Notes: generated by a model from the sequence alone, not told the origin. A DNA stretch of 64,000 bases from Rhodococcus marinonascens NBRC 14363 (GCF_001894885.1 NZ_BCXB01000025.1:1-64000), one strand, 5' to 3'; positions 54,331-63,166 are shown, counted from the stretch's first letter. Numbers and translations are program-made.

Positions 54331-55458
54331 TCAGGATCCGAAGATGTTGCCCACCGATCCCGTGGTCCCGGGTTCTTCGGTGCCGCCGCCCTCGTCGGTG
54401 ACGGTGACCGTGCCGGCTTGAGAGGTCGAGCCCGAATAGTTCTGTGTTCCGCTGTAGACGGCGGTGATGTCGTAGGTGCCTTCGGAATCGAAGGTGTGGG
54501 TGATGCTCGCCTTACCTTCCGTGTTCACCGGTACTGCCGCACCCAAGTCGGTTGCGCCGTCTTTGAATTGCATGGTGCCGCCATCGGGGGTCGGGGAGAC
54601 CTGCGCCTCGAAGGTCACCTCGGTGCCTGTCACCGCGGTCGCCGGGCCGGTGAGCGTTGTGGTGGTTACGACGTCCGAGACCTGCACGGTCACGCTCGAC
54701 TGCGAGCCTCTGGTCTGAGCGTTCCCCACGTACTTCGCGGACAGGGTGTGCGCACCCGCCGTGTCCGGTGTCCAGTCGAATGTTGCTACACGACTGCCAT
54801 TCAACTGAGCCGCCCCGATCTTGGTGGCGCCGTCGTGGAACTCGACGTTGTCGCCGGCGGCGCCACCGGTCACGGTCGCCGTCAGTGGCACCGACTGCCC
54901 GACCTGCACGTCGGACGGAACGGCAACGATGGCGGTGGTGGAGGTGTCCAACCCGACCGTGACGACCGGGCCCTTGTTCTTGTACGTGCCGCTGCCGACC
55001 GGGCCCTTGTAGCTCATCGACGTCATCAGCGGAACATTGAGGTCACAGTGCGTGCCTACTTTGTACGAGAACTCGAACGTGCGCGACTTCGGGCTGATGT
55101 ACGGGTACACCGGCCATTTGATGGCGTTGCCCTTGACCTTCGCCCAATCATCACCCTTGCTGTCGAGACCATAGGACTTCCCGCCCACCTTCGCCGACAC
55201 GAAAGTCAGACAGGCCGGGTGCACGTCCTTGACCTCGTAGATGTACTCCACTGGAATACCGGTCCGGGTGAACTTCGTCGTCGAGGTGATGGCGTCTCCC
55301 GGGCGGGGGTTCACGTTGCTGATCGTCCGGGTGAAGTTGCTACGCATATCGGTCCACGTCACGGTGGGGGGAGGGGGGGAGCCCGCACCGGCGACGCCGG
55401 AACCGACCGTCACCGCGAACCCGGCGGCCACCGCCATGGCACTGACGCCGCTGACCAT
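54331..55458 (-). CDS. Secreted Ig-like repeat protein, copy 1
   Basis: A 375-residue protein with a cleavable signal (VTVGSGVAGAG). An N-terminal domain (about 28-165; NFTRTISNVNPRPGDAITST, VEYIYEVKDVHPACLTFVS) has two or three cysteines. Two bacterial Ig-like (Big_3) domains (about 180-270 and 275-360) carry QSVPLTATVTGGAAGDNVEF and GTEVTFEAQVSPTPDGGTMQ. Big_3 domains occur in surface adhesins and cell-wall proteins. Compared with copy 2, the codon at the equivalent start (12 bases after the conserved GAGAGGAAA) is CAG instead of ATG. Translation may instead begin at ATG 55458, which removes the basic n-region of the signal. Confidence 0.82.
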   Translation of the reverse strand: MVSGVSAMAVAAGFAVTVGSGVAGAGSPPPPTVTWTDMRSNFTRTISNVNPRPGDAITSTTKFTRTGIPVEYIYEVKDVHPACLTFVSAKVGGKSYGLDSKGDDWAKVKGNAIKWPVYPYISPKSRTFEFSYKVGTHCDLNVPLMTSMSYKGPVGSGTYKNKGPVVTVGLDTSTTAIVAVPSDVQVGQSVPLTATVTGGAAGDNVEFHDGATKIGAAQLNGSRVATFDWTPDTAGAHTLSAKYVGNAQTRGSQSSVTVQVSDVVTTTTLTGPATAVTGTEVTFEAQVSPTPDGGTMQFKDGATDLGAAVPVNTEGKASITHTFDSEGTYDITAVYSGTQNYSGSTSQAGTVTVTDEGGGTEEPGTTGSVGNIFGS

Positions 55459-55573
55459 GCGACGAATGATCCTGTCAGACTGGAATTTCCTCTCGATGGC
55501 GAAGCGTGCTTTGTGGGTGGCGAACCATTATTCGACCGGACGGCTTCCGGATCGGACCGGACTCCGCACACGT

Positions 55574-56713
55574 CTATAGGGCGGCCGATCCCGTGGGCCC
55601 GGGTTCTTCGGTGCCGCCGCCACCGCGGGTGACGGTGACCGTGCCGGCTTGAGAGGTCGAGCCCGAATAGTTCTGTGATCCGCTGTAGACGGCGGTGATA
55701 TCGCGGGTGCCTTCGGAATCGAAGGTGTGGGTGATGCTCGCCTTACCTTCCGTGTTCACCGGTACTGCCGCACCCAAGTCGGTTGCGCCGTCTTTGAATT
55801 GCATGGTGCCACCATCGGGGGCCGGGGAGACCTGTGCCTCGAAGGTCACCTCGGTGCCGGCCTCCGCCGTCGCTGTAAGCGTTGTGGTGGTCTCGGCGTC
55901 CCGGACCTGCACGGTCTGCACGGTCTGCGAGCCCATGTCCCGCTCGTTTCCCTCGTATTTGACGGACAGGGCGTGCTCACCCGCCGTGTCCGGTGTCCAG
56001 TCGAATACCGTCATACCGTAAGCGTCCAGCTGAGCCGCCGCGAGCTTGGTGGTGCCGTCGTAGAGCTCGACAGTGCTGCCCTTGTCTCCATGTGCAAAGC
56101 CCGCGTACACGATCGCCGTCAGCGGCACTGTTTGCCCGACCTTCACATCGGAGTCGTACACGAGCCTGCTGGAGGAGGTACTGAGCTTGACCGTGACGGC
56201 CGGGCCCTTGTCCTTGTAGTTGCTAGAGGCGAGCGCATGCTCGTAGTTCATCGTCGTCATCAGCGGAACATTGCGGGCACAGTCCCTGCCGACCTGGTAC
56301 TGGAAAGTGAACGTGCGCGACTTCGGGTTGATGTTTGGGAACACCGGCCAGTCCGTCGCGGGGTTGGCCTTGACCTGCGCGACAGTCGGGCCGTCTATGT
56401 CGATAGCAAGCTGGCCCCCGCCCTCCTGCGCCGACTGAAGCGTCCAACACTCCGGGTGCACGTCCTTGACCTTGTAGATGTACTCCACCGTGCCACCGAA
56501 GGTCCGTTCGAACTTCGTCTTCGAGGTGATGATGTCTCCCTCGCTGGGGTTCACATTGCTGATCGTCCGGGTGAACTTGGCGTGGCCGGCAGTCCACGTC
56601 ACCGATCCGGAAGCTGCACCCGCGACCCCGGAACCGACCGTCACCGCGAACGCTGCGGCCACCGACATGGCACTGACGACGCTGATCACGCGACGAATAT
56701 TCTTGTTGGACAT
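55574..56713 (-). CDS. Secreted Ig-like repeat protein, copy 2
   Basis: A 379-residue paralogue of copy 1, 115 bases upstream of it. A good start (ATG 56713 after GAGAGGAAA) gives a signal peptide MSNKNIRRVISVVSAMSVAA with cleavage near VAGAAS. The N-terminal domain (KFTRTISNVNPSEGDIITSK, GGTVEYIYKVKDVHPECWTL) is followed by two Big_3-type Ig domains (QTVPLTAIVYAGFAHGDKGS and TEVTFEAQVSPAPDGGTMQF), with the C-terminus rich in Gly/Glu/Pro. The last Ig domain is nearly identical to that of copy 1, so gene conversion or recent duplication is likely. Probably extracellular or cell-wall associated; no anchor motif is seen. Confidence 0.85.
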   Translation of the reverse strand: MSNKNIRRVISVVSAMSVAAAFAVTVGSGVAGAASGSVTWTAGHAKFTRTISNVNPSEGDIITSKTKFERTFGGTVEYIYKVKDVHPECWTLQSAQEGGGQLAIDIDGPTVAQVKANPATDWPVFPNINPKSRTFTFQYQVGRDCARNVPLMTTMNYEHALASSNYKDKGPAVTVKLSTSSSRLVYDSDVKVGQTVPLTAIVYAGFAHGDKGSTVELYDGTTKLAAAQLDAYGMTVFDWTPDTAGEHALSVKYEGNERDMGSQTVQTVQVRDAETTTTLTATAEAGTEVTFEAQVSPAPDGGTMQFKDGATDLGAAVPVNTEGKASITHTFDSEGTRDITAVYSGSQNYSGSTSQAGTVTVTRGGGGTEEPGPTGSAAL

Positions 56714-56828
56714 CGATTTCCTCTCGATCACGAAGCATGATTCGTGGGTGGCGAACCAATACATGAAAAGGTGACTTCCGAATCGGACCGGAATCCGCAC
56801 ACCCGCATGGGGCAAGTGGTGGAGCTGG

Positions 56829-57275
56829 GTCAGGATCCGAAATGTTGCCGGCCGACCCCGTGCCACCCGACCCTTGTGCTCCGCTGTAGACGGCGGTGAA
56901 GTCGTGGGTGCCTTCGGAATCGAAGGTGTGGGTGATACTCGCCTTACCGTCCGCGCTCACCGGTACCGCAGCACCCGAGTCGGTTGCGCCGTCTCTGAAT
57001 TGCACGGTGCCACCATCGGGATCCGGGGAGATCTGGACGAGCTGCACCGTCGACTCCGAGCCCTTGGCCGACATGTTCTCGACGTATTTCACGGACAGGG
57101 TGTGCGCACCCGCCGTGTCCGGTGTCCAGTCGAATACCGCCACACGACTACCATTCAACTGAGCCGCCCCGATCCTGTTGGCGCCGTCGTGGAACTCGAC
57201 GTTGTCGCCGGCGCCACCGGTCACGGTCGCCGTCAGTGGCACCGACTGTCCGATCTGCACGTCGGACGGCACGGC
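56829..57275 (-). pseudogene. Ig-like repeat protein, copy 3, truncated
   Basis: The third paralogue lacks the signal peptide and N-terminal domain. Homology begins at VAAVPSDVQIGQSVPLTATV and runs through the first Ig domain (NGSRVAVFDWTPDTAGAHTL), then jumps into the middle of the second (ISPDPDGGTVQFRDGATDSG), with loss of about 30 residues. One base is missing near GNISDPDP relative to copy 1 (GNIFGS-stop), so the original TGA at 56829-56831 is out of frame. No start codon or ribosome site fits. Confidence 0.75.
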
Positions 57276-57485
57276 AGCGACCGGACTCGGGGAACCGGAG
57301 TTCGCCCATTCCGCACCCGCCACACGCCGACTACTCCCAAGCTTCCCCGCGCGCTCTCGGAGCGGTACGTATTGGTGGGTTCCAGATGGTTTCGGCGGCG
57401 CGGTTCACTGCACTCCTCGAGTTACCGACGCCCGAGTTGAACTGTGCTGCAGTGTTGTCGGTGACAGCACTCCAGGAAAGTAAGC

Positions 57486-58274
57486 TCAGCCCGTGACCGC
57501 GCCTCCGCCTGTGGCCGCCTCGGCACTGTCGGTGGCCCCGCTGTCGGATGCGGGTTGCACCGCGGCGTCATTTCCGCTGTCCACAACTCCAGGAGTGCGG
57601 TGAACCACGCCGGCACTGCCGGCGGACCTGGTGTCGGTGGTGTCGCTGTCGGTGGCGTCGCTGTCGGTGGTGTCACTGTCGGCATTTTGAGAGTCGAGGA
57701 CAGCTTGTGCAGCCCGTACGGTGTCGATAGCAGACTGTACGTTGAAGTCGACGCCGACACCGTCGATGACGGCTTGTATGGTGCGCACGGTACTAGGGTT
57801 GACGTTGTTGATGTCGTCGATGCCGACACTGCGGAGATTGCTCTTTACGGTACTCACCGCGGCGGCAAGTTCCTCGGAGTCGACGGTCTGAGTTCCGTTG
57901 TCCGGGTGAGTAACGTTGTCCGGGAGAAGGCCGGCATTCAGCAACTGTTCGATTGCAGTGAAGGCTCCATAGAGGGCAATCGGATCCCATGGGAGGAAGT
58001 AGCTGGTAATCGAGAGTGCCGGGCTGAGCAGGTTGGGTAACTGCCCGACGAAGGCCCCTGTGGGGTCGCCGGTCTCGTTGGCCCGGGTGGCAGCGTCGAC
58101 GGCGGCCTGGCCAACGCCGGGGAACAACAAGTCGGCGATCCCCGCAAGTTGTATCTCCGGTGCCGTGGTGCTGGCGGGAGGCGGTGTGTACGAGATGACA
58201 CCGGCGGCAGCGGCGCCGCCCACAGCGACCACAGCAACACCAGCAATAACTCGTGAACGAACTGATACCTGCAT
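57486..58274 (-). CDS. Secreted protein with Asp/Thr/Ser-rich repeat tail
   Basis: A 262-residue protein starting at ATG 58274 behind AGAAGG. A signal or membrane segment (VRSRVIAGVAVVAVGGAAAA, residues 5-24) precedes a helical region (IADLLFPGVGQAAVDAATRA; AFTAIEQLLNAGLLPDNVTH). The low-complexity tail contains three S-D-[TA]-T-D units from a 15-bp repeat (57633-57677) and ends in GGGAVTG. The middle region resembles the small exported proteins found in many rhodococci, but I cannot name a family. The frame extends upstream into an IS3 relic, which I exclude from the gene. Confidence 0.65.
   Translation of the reverse strand: MQVSVRSRVIAGVAVVAVGGAAAAGVISYTPPPASTTAPEIQLAGIADLLFPGVGQAAVDAATRANETGDPTGAFVGQLPNLLSPALSITSYFLPWDPIALYGAFTAIEQLLNAGLLPDNVTHPDNGTQTVDSEELAAAVSTVKSNLRSVGIDDINNVNPSTVRTIQAVIDGVGVDFNVQSAIDTVRAAQAVLDSQNADSDTTDSDATDSDTTDTRSAGSAGVVHRTPGVVDSGNDAAVQPASDSGATDSAEAATGGGAVTG
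57633..57677. repeat. Three 15-bp units in the secreted protein tail
   Basis: Three in-frame copies of a 15-base unit (GTCGGTGGTGTCGCT and two one-base variants) encode the pentads SDTTD, SDATD and SDTTD on the minus strand. Confidence 0.85.
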
Positions 58275-58857
58275 GACACCTTCTCTATGATTTGGCTGAA
58301 CCAGCTTCCGGCAAAACAAGTCTCGAGAATCCGCACTAGGGCGTCGACAGGGTTCGCCGGCTAACTCGGCCGGAGACAGTGGTTGTTCGTAGGAGATGGG
58401 ACTGAGCATTCCGATCGCAGAATGTGTACGGGAGAGTAATGTGACGTCATTCACTTGTCAACCGCTGCAATTAATTTCACAAGGCGGTATGGTTGAAATA
58501 CCAAGTACATTCCGGCTCAGGGCTGTCCGCTTGCTGTCGGGGAGCCTCCTGCTGCGCGGACTACGTTGCGCTAACGTGGGCGGAAGTGTGTCGACTGGTT
58601 ACGTGTCGGCGCGGATGTCGGCGAGGGTGGAGTCGGCGAAGAACCCGCTAGCGGGGGGCAGTGTGGTGAATCATGTTCCGCGCCAAAAGGTGAATTCGAA
58701 TTCGACTTCGAACTGCCGCGGGATTGGTGCTGACGATGATCGTATTCAGCAGCGCGAGCTGAGGGAGAATCAATGTGGGCGGACATCGTTTTCTTGCACA
58801 ACATGATTCCATCAGGCATCAGGCATCATGAGGTTCCCCCCGAAAAGTGGACCGTGG
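58275..58857. other. Intergenic interval with transposase debris
   Basis: A 580-base stretch without a functional gene. It contains a short IS3 transposase C-terminus (58340-58440, minus), an AT-richer part (58440-58520) and, at about 58833-58856, the sequence GTTCCCCCCGAAAAGTGGAC typical of an IS3-family terminus. The plus-strand frame around 58490-58806 faintly recalls an IS3 OrfA but is too diverged to call. Confidence 0.45.
58340..58440 (-). pseudogene. IS3 transposase C-terminal fragment
   Basis: The minus strand encodes RTHSAIGMLSPISYEQPLSP, matching the last residues of IS3-family OrfB (RRRHSVIGMLSPQDYEKSLT in the neighbouring element). Only about 30 codons survive, and they read into the leader of the secreted protein gene. 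A separate insertion from the element at 58.8-59.7 kb. Confidence 0.6.
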
Positions 58858-59710
58858 TCACGCGGCCCTGGCGGTCGCTGTCAGTGACTTTTCGTAGTCC
58901 TGGGGACTGAGCATCCCGATTACGGAGTGCCTACGACGAGTATTGTAAGAGTGCATCCAGTTGTCAACTGCAGAAACTAGTTCCGACTTGCAGACGAAGG
59001 TGTGCCGGTAGTAGTGCTCGTGTTTGAACGTCGACCACAGGCTTTCGGCGCCGGCGTTGTCCCAGCAGATCCTGGTCGCACCCATCGACCGGCGCAGTCC
59101 GTGACGCTCGCATGCCTGCCTCGTCACCTCAGCGGTGTACTGGGCGGGTTCAACCTGTCGATGCAACACCGGGCTGTTGCAACGAGCGTAGTTGTTCCTC
59201 GAAGACCTCAGCCGGAGTCCGCCAGCCGAGTATCTTGCGAGGCCGATTGTTGATCACCAAGGCGACGGCTTCGAGGTCGTCTGCGGACCACCTGGACAGA
59301 TCGGTGCCCTTCGGAAAGTACTGGCGCGATCGGAATGCATGATCGTGCCCGAAACATCACCGCCACGGGCCGCGACGGCCTGCTCGAGCGCATCGGTGAC
59401 GAGTTCGGTGCGCATATGATCGGCGATCGCCCATCCGAGGACTCGTTTGGAATGCTCGTCCTTGATCGCACACAGGTACATGTCACCTTCGCCGCAGGTC
59501 AGATAGGTGATGTCGGAAGTCCACACCGCATCGAGGCGGCCCTGATCGAATCGGCGTAGCACCAGATCGTCGGGGAACGAGCCGAACGGATCGACCACTG
59601 TGGTGCGGACCTTGAAGGTGCGCGGACTGATACCGGCGATCCCGAGACCGCGCATGATCTTCGCGACCGTTTTCTCCGTGACGAGGTCCCCGGCAACCCG
59701 CAGTTCGGCG
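58833..59710 (-). mobile_element. IS3-family element, OrfB interrupted and truncated
   Basis: OrfB of the DDE transposase is present in two pieces. VTEKTVAKIMRGLGIAGISP, DAVWTSDITYLTCGEGDMYL and SGTIMHSDR are at 59710-59325. QYTAEVTRQACERHGLRRSM, CWDNAGAESLWSTFKHEHYY and HSVIGMLSPQDYEKSLTA are at 59149-58858. The gap is filled by an IS30 piece. OrfA and the OrfB N-terminus are missing, the element being cut where IS630 sequence begins (about 59711-59722). One terminus (GTTCCCCCCGAAAAGTGGAC) is visible near 58833. It cannot transpose on its own. Confidence 0.8.
59144..59317 (-). mobile_element. IS30-family transposase 3' fragment inside IS3
   Basis: The minus strand reads FPKGTDLSRWSADDLEAVAL, VINNRPRKILGWRTPAEVFE and ends QQPGVASTG-stop, the C-terminus of an IS30-family transposase. 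It is flanked by 7-bp direct repeats GTACTGG (59137-59143 and 59318-59324). These could be a target duplication or the microhomology at which it was spliced into the IS3 gene. The first 250 or so residues of the IS30 protein are absent. Confidence 0.75.
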
Positions 59711-59712
59711 GG

Positions 59713-60564
59713 TTGTTCGACGAGGCCCGCTCGGGTCGGCCCCGCACCCTCGACCGGGATGAGGTGATCGCCACGACGCTGGCACCACCGAAGAAATACG
59801 CCGTGATGCATTGGAGTTCACGTCTTCTCGCCGATTACCTCGGGATCGGGTACGGAACCGTTGCTCGGGTGTGGCGCGAGTACGGGGTCCAGCCTTGGGA
59901 GGTGGAGACTTTCAAGTTTTCGACCGACCCGGAATTGGTCGCGAAGGTCACCGACATCGTCGGGTTGTATCTCGAGCCGCCGGAGAACGCGATCGTGCTC
60001 TGCGTCGACGAGAAGCCCCAGATTCAGGCGTTGGATCGCAACGCTCCGACGTTGCCGATGCAGATCGGCATTCCCGAACGGAAGACCCCACGACTGCATC
60101 CGGCACAGCACCGCCACCGTGTTCGCCGCCCTGGACAGCGCGACGAGGAAGGTCACCGGCATCTGTCGGCCGTGGCATCGCCATCAGGAGTTTCTGGTAT
60201 TCCTCGAGCGTGTGGCCAGGGCCTATCCGGATCAGAAGCTGCACTTGGTGATGGACAACTACGCCACGCACGAGAAGGTCGAGGTTCGTGACTGGTTGGC
60301 CGCGAATCCGCGAATCCGCGAATACACGTTCACTTCACGCCGACGTCCGTGTCGCGGATGAACATGGTCGAGGTATGGTTCGGCATCATCGAACGGCAGG
60401 CGATCCACTGCGGCACGTTCCGCAGTGTCAGTGATTTGATTGAGAAGATCCGCGAGTTCATCAACGGGTGGAACCCTCGTGCGCAGCCGTTCGTCTGGAC
60501 CAAAACCGCCCACCAGATACTCGCCAAGGCCAACCGTCCAACAACTTCAAACGCGGGCCACTAG
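59713..60564 (+). mobile_element. IS630-family transposase, 5'-truncated and frameshifted
   Basis: A DDE transposase of the IS630/Tc1-mariner group. ARSGRPRTLDRDEVIATTLA, WSSRLLADYLGIGYGTVARV and VLCVDEKPQIQALDR (first catalytic Asp) are in one frame. CIRHSTATVFAALDSATRKV and LHLVMDNYATHEKVEVRDWL (second Asp) follow a frame change near 60090. MNMVEVWFGIIERQAIH (final acidic residue) and FVWTKTAHQILAKANRP follow another change near 60340. The N-terminal helix-turn-helix is missing where the element abuts the IS3 remnant. Non-functional. Confidence 0.8.
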
Positions 60565-60729
60565 TGCATCTCGGGCGTGGTGACATCCTTGTTGTCTCCG
60601 CACGGCCCGATGTTCCTCCTGAAACGGGCCTGCCGATCGGCCTCCACCGCGCTGTTGAGTTCGGTGATTGTGGCGGCGTGAAGGTTGCGGATGATGGCGT
60701 TGGCGTCGGCGGACCCGAAGCGTCCGGAC

Positions 60730-61581
60730 TCAGATTCCTAGCGCGGCGGCAAGTTCGCGCAGATCTGGGGTGGGATCTTCCCCTGCGGGTAGTACCTGAA
60801 TGGCAACGTGATCGGCGCCCGCATCGAGATGCTCCCGCAGCCGCCCGGCAATGTACTCCGCATCGCCGTGAGCGACTAGTGCGTCGATCAGCTCATCGCT
60901 GCCCCCGCCTGTGATCTGCTCCTGAGTGAATCCCAGGCGTTCGAGGTTGTGGATGTAGTTTCGCAGGTGTAGATAGGGGTTGTCGACGGCCGCGCGTCCG
61001 ATGGGTCGTGCCCGCTCGGCGTCGGTATCCAGCACGATCTTCTGCTCCGGTGCGAGCAGCGGTCCCGGACCGAACAGCGTGCGCGCTTCCCTGGTGTGTT
61101 GGGGAGTGGTGAGGTACGGGTGGGCGCCGGTGGACCGGGCTGCCGAGAGTTCGAGAACCTTCGGCCCGAGCGCTGCAAGAATCCGCCGACTCGCCGGTAC
61201 ACCGGCGGCATCGAGGACGTCGAGGTACTCGACCAACGCGGAGTACGGCTTGCTGTAATTCAGTCCGGGTTGCTCCGGATGGCCGACGCCGACGCCGAGG
61301 AGGAAGCGTCCCGGATAGCGGGTTTCGAGCCGGTGGAACGATTTCGCAATCTCCTCGGCGGGCGCCATCCAGATGTTGACGATGCCCGTCGCCACGGTGA
61401 TGGACGATGTGGCGTCGAGCAGTTGTTCTGCCGCCTCGAGGTCTGCCGGTGGTGAACCGCCGATCCAGATCGTGCCGTACCCGGCCGATTCGATCGCCTT
61501 CCCCGCTTCGGGCGACAATTCGCCGAAGTGCCAGACGCCGAACTGTCCGAGCTGGGGGGTGTCTGCGAGGGTCTTACTCAT
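60730..61581 (-). CDS. F420-type LLM oxidoreductase (TIGR03620-like)
   Basis: A 283-residue luciferase-like protein. GVWHFGELSPEAGKAIESAG, GTIWIGGSPPADL, SITVATGIVNIWMAPAEEIA and PGRFLLGVGVGHPEQ are the conserved barrel strands of the TIGR03620 group of predicted F420-dependent enzymes common in mycobacteria and rhodococci. It is shorter than, and only distantly related to, the four-copy array at 30.5-34.6 kb. The substrate is unknown. It follows the IS graveyard and may share a transcript with the GYD gene 140 bases upstream. Confidence 0.9.
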   Translation of the reverse strand: MSKTLADTPQLGQFGVWHFGELSPEAGKAIESAGYGTIWIGGSPPADLEAAEQLLDATSSITVATGIVNIWMAPAEEIAKSFHRLETRYPGRFLLGVGVGHPEQPGLNYSKPYSALVEYLDVLDAAGVPASRRILAALGPKVLELSAARSTGAHPYLTTPQHTREARTLFGPGPLLAPEQKIVLDTDAERARPIGRAAVDNPYLHLRNYIHNLERLGFTQEQITGGGSDELIDALVAHGDAEYIAGRLREHLDAGADHVAIQVLPAGEDPTPDLRELAAALGI

Positions 61582-61721
61582 AGGTGGTGCAACCTCTCTT
61601 CGTTCTCGTTCATTCCGGGATCGCGGGGCCGGTGTTGCGAGTAACGAGTGGACGTTCGCGGGTCAACCGGCTGTGCTCCGGCCCGCTGCCGCACAACCTC
61701 TGTAGTACGACACCCGCTACT

Positions 61722-62042
61722 TCACTTGCCAGGTGCCCGGTACTCGGCGTCCCGGCGCACAGCCTCATCCACCTGTTCTGGAGTCAGCAACACCACCGAT
61801 TCGGACCTCGCCGCGCCCGACGCAGCGGTGCGGATGCCGAGCGCGGCGGCCGCGACTTCGTCCGGTACGTCACCGATGACGAACAAATCCCTGCCACCGA
61901 GCGCGAAGTAGCAGGATTCGACCGTGCCCCCGACGCTTTCGACCATCCTCGTGATTTCCTGGCGCCGTGCGGTGCCACCCTCGGCCAGCAATCCCTGCGC
62001 GCCTTCGGGTGAGTACGTGACCTGCCAGAGGTATCTCGGCAT
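61722..62042 (-). CDS. GYD domain protein
   Basis: A 106-residue dimeric alpha-beta-barrel-type (GYD domain) protein starting at ATG 62042 with GGAGG seven bases upstream. The pattern MPRYLWQVTYSPEGAQGLLA, EITRMVESVGGTVESCYFAL and GGRDLFVIGDVPDEVAAAAL is characteristic. GYD proteins are small, widespread and of unknown function, possibly binding small molecules. A longer in-frame extension upstream overlaps the broken DUF72 gene on the other strand and is not coding. Confidence 0.82.
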   Translation of the reverse strand: MPRYLWQVTYSPEGAQGLLAEGGTARRQEITRMVESVGGTVESCYFALGGRDLFVIGDVPDEVAAAALGIRTAASGAARSESVVLLTPEQVDEAVRRDAEYRAPGK

Positions 62043-62126
62043 CGGTGCCTCCTCGATTGTGGGCTGTTCCCTATGGTTCTCCCGGGAGCGGTCACATGCA
62101 ATAGCTGTCGGAGCTAGGTTTGCGAG

Positions 62127-62570
62127 ATGGCTGGGGCCCGGATAGGCATCCCCGACTGGACGTATCACGATTCGCGCGGCGACTTCTGCCCGGAGGATCT
62201 GGCTCATCGCAAGGAGTTGGCTTACGCCGCGAGATGATTGTCGTCCATCGAGATCAATGGGTCGTTCTATTCGTTGCAACGGCCTACCTCCTATGTGAAG
62301 TGGCGCGACGACACCCCCGATGGCTTCGTGTTCGCGGTCAAAGGCGGTTCGACCAGCTTTCCCGGACGACCATCGAGGCCGCCAGGCTCGCTGCGAGGCA
62401 CGACGACAAACTCGCCGCGGACACGGCGGGCCGATATTCGGCAATTGAAGTGACCACGAGCGATGGTTCGGGCAGGGCCTCGACTGCTTCGTCTACTTCG
62501 ACAACGACATGAAGGGTGACGCACCATTCGACGCGCTGCGCCTGCTCGAGCGGCTGGGCGGCCGCTGACC
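62127..62570 (+). pseudogene. DUF72 protein remnant
   Basis: Starting at ATG 62127 the frame gives MAGARIGIPDWTYHDSRGDF, then meets an in-frame TGA. It continues SSIEINGSFYSLQRPTSYVK and WRDDTPDGFVFAVKGG, skips a large central part, shows TIEAARLAARHDDKLAADTA, and in yet another frame ends GLDCFVYFDNDMKGDAPFDA and LRLLERLGGR. These are the start, middle and end of the DUF72 TIM-barrel family (about 250 residues normally). Nonsense, deletion and frameshifts make it a clear pseudogene. Confidence 0.78.
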
Positions 62571-62628
62571 GGTGGGTCCGACGTGCGAAAGTGGTGACGC
62601 TTCCATTTCGAAGAATCGAGGATCCCCA

Positions 62629-63120
62629 ATGTGGCCCACTCATTGGCCTTCGACCGCGCGTGAGATCGCCGAAGCTCTCGATGCCGCCATCGTTGCCGCC
62701 CGTTCCTCGGACGCGGCGGCGCTGACCGAGGCCACAGGGGAGTTGGCTGCGCTGCCCGCGGAACAGGTCGGCGCGATACTGGCCGTGATGGTTCGGGAAC
62801 TGCTCGAGACGCTGCACCCGGACGGTCTGACAGGTGAGGACGTACAGGAGGTGCTCACCCGCTGCGCGCGGGCGGCGCCTGCCCTTTTGCCCGCCGTGGA
62901 TGTTGACTCCCTGGTCACGGTGCTGACCGGCGCGCTCGGGGTGGCCGACATCGAGGAGAACCCGGGCCGTCCCGAACATGCCGTCCCGGCTGCGATCCTG
63001 GTGATCGCCGATCTGCTGAGTGCGGCGGAGGACCCCGGCTCTTCGGGCTTGTCAGGGGCGGGATACGTCCGCAGCGCACTCGACGAGATCGCGCGCGCCG
63101 AAACCGTGGAGATACCCTGA
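62629..63120 (+). CDS. Conserved hypothetical protein
   Basis: A 163-residue, largely alpha-helical acidic protein (STAREIAEALDAAIVAARSS, PAEQVGAILAVMVRELLETL, DVDSLVTVLTGALGVADIEE). An AGG site precedes the ATG by about 10 bases. There is no signal peptide or membrane helix, so it is probably cytosolic. I do not recognise a domain; repeated helical pairs of similar length could form a small repeat bundle. It is followed by an unusual 16-bp tandem repeat. Confidence 0.65.
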   Translation: MWPTHWPSTAREIAEALDAAIVAARSSDAAALTEATGELAALPAEQVGAILAVMVRELLETLHPDGLTGEDVQEVLTRCARAAPALLPAVDVDSLVTVLTGALGVADIEENPGRPEHAVPAAILVIADLLSAAEDPGSSGLSGAGYVRSALDEIARAETVEIP

Positions 63121-63166
63121 TCCGTTCAGCGCTCGGTGCGCTTCGCTGACTACGTGTTTGCATCCG

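Noticed and set aside
54166-55632. A 488-codon plus-strand frame opposite Ig-like copy 1
   Set aside because: Shadow of the Ig-like gene; Arg/Val/Gly-rich with no signal or domain.
58433-58806. Plus-strand frame faintly like an IS3 OrfA (STFRLRAVRLLSG, RIQQRELREN)
   Set aside because: Similarity is too weak, and the orientation is opposite to the nearby IS3 OrfB; it could be debris, but I cannot support it.
60565-60729. Minus-strand frame FGSADANAIIRNLHAATITE in the gap after IS630
   Set aside because: Protein-like composition, but no start, no ribosome site and no family I recognise; perhaps a gene scrap cut by the IS.
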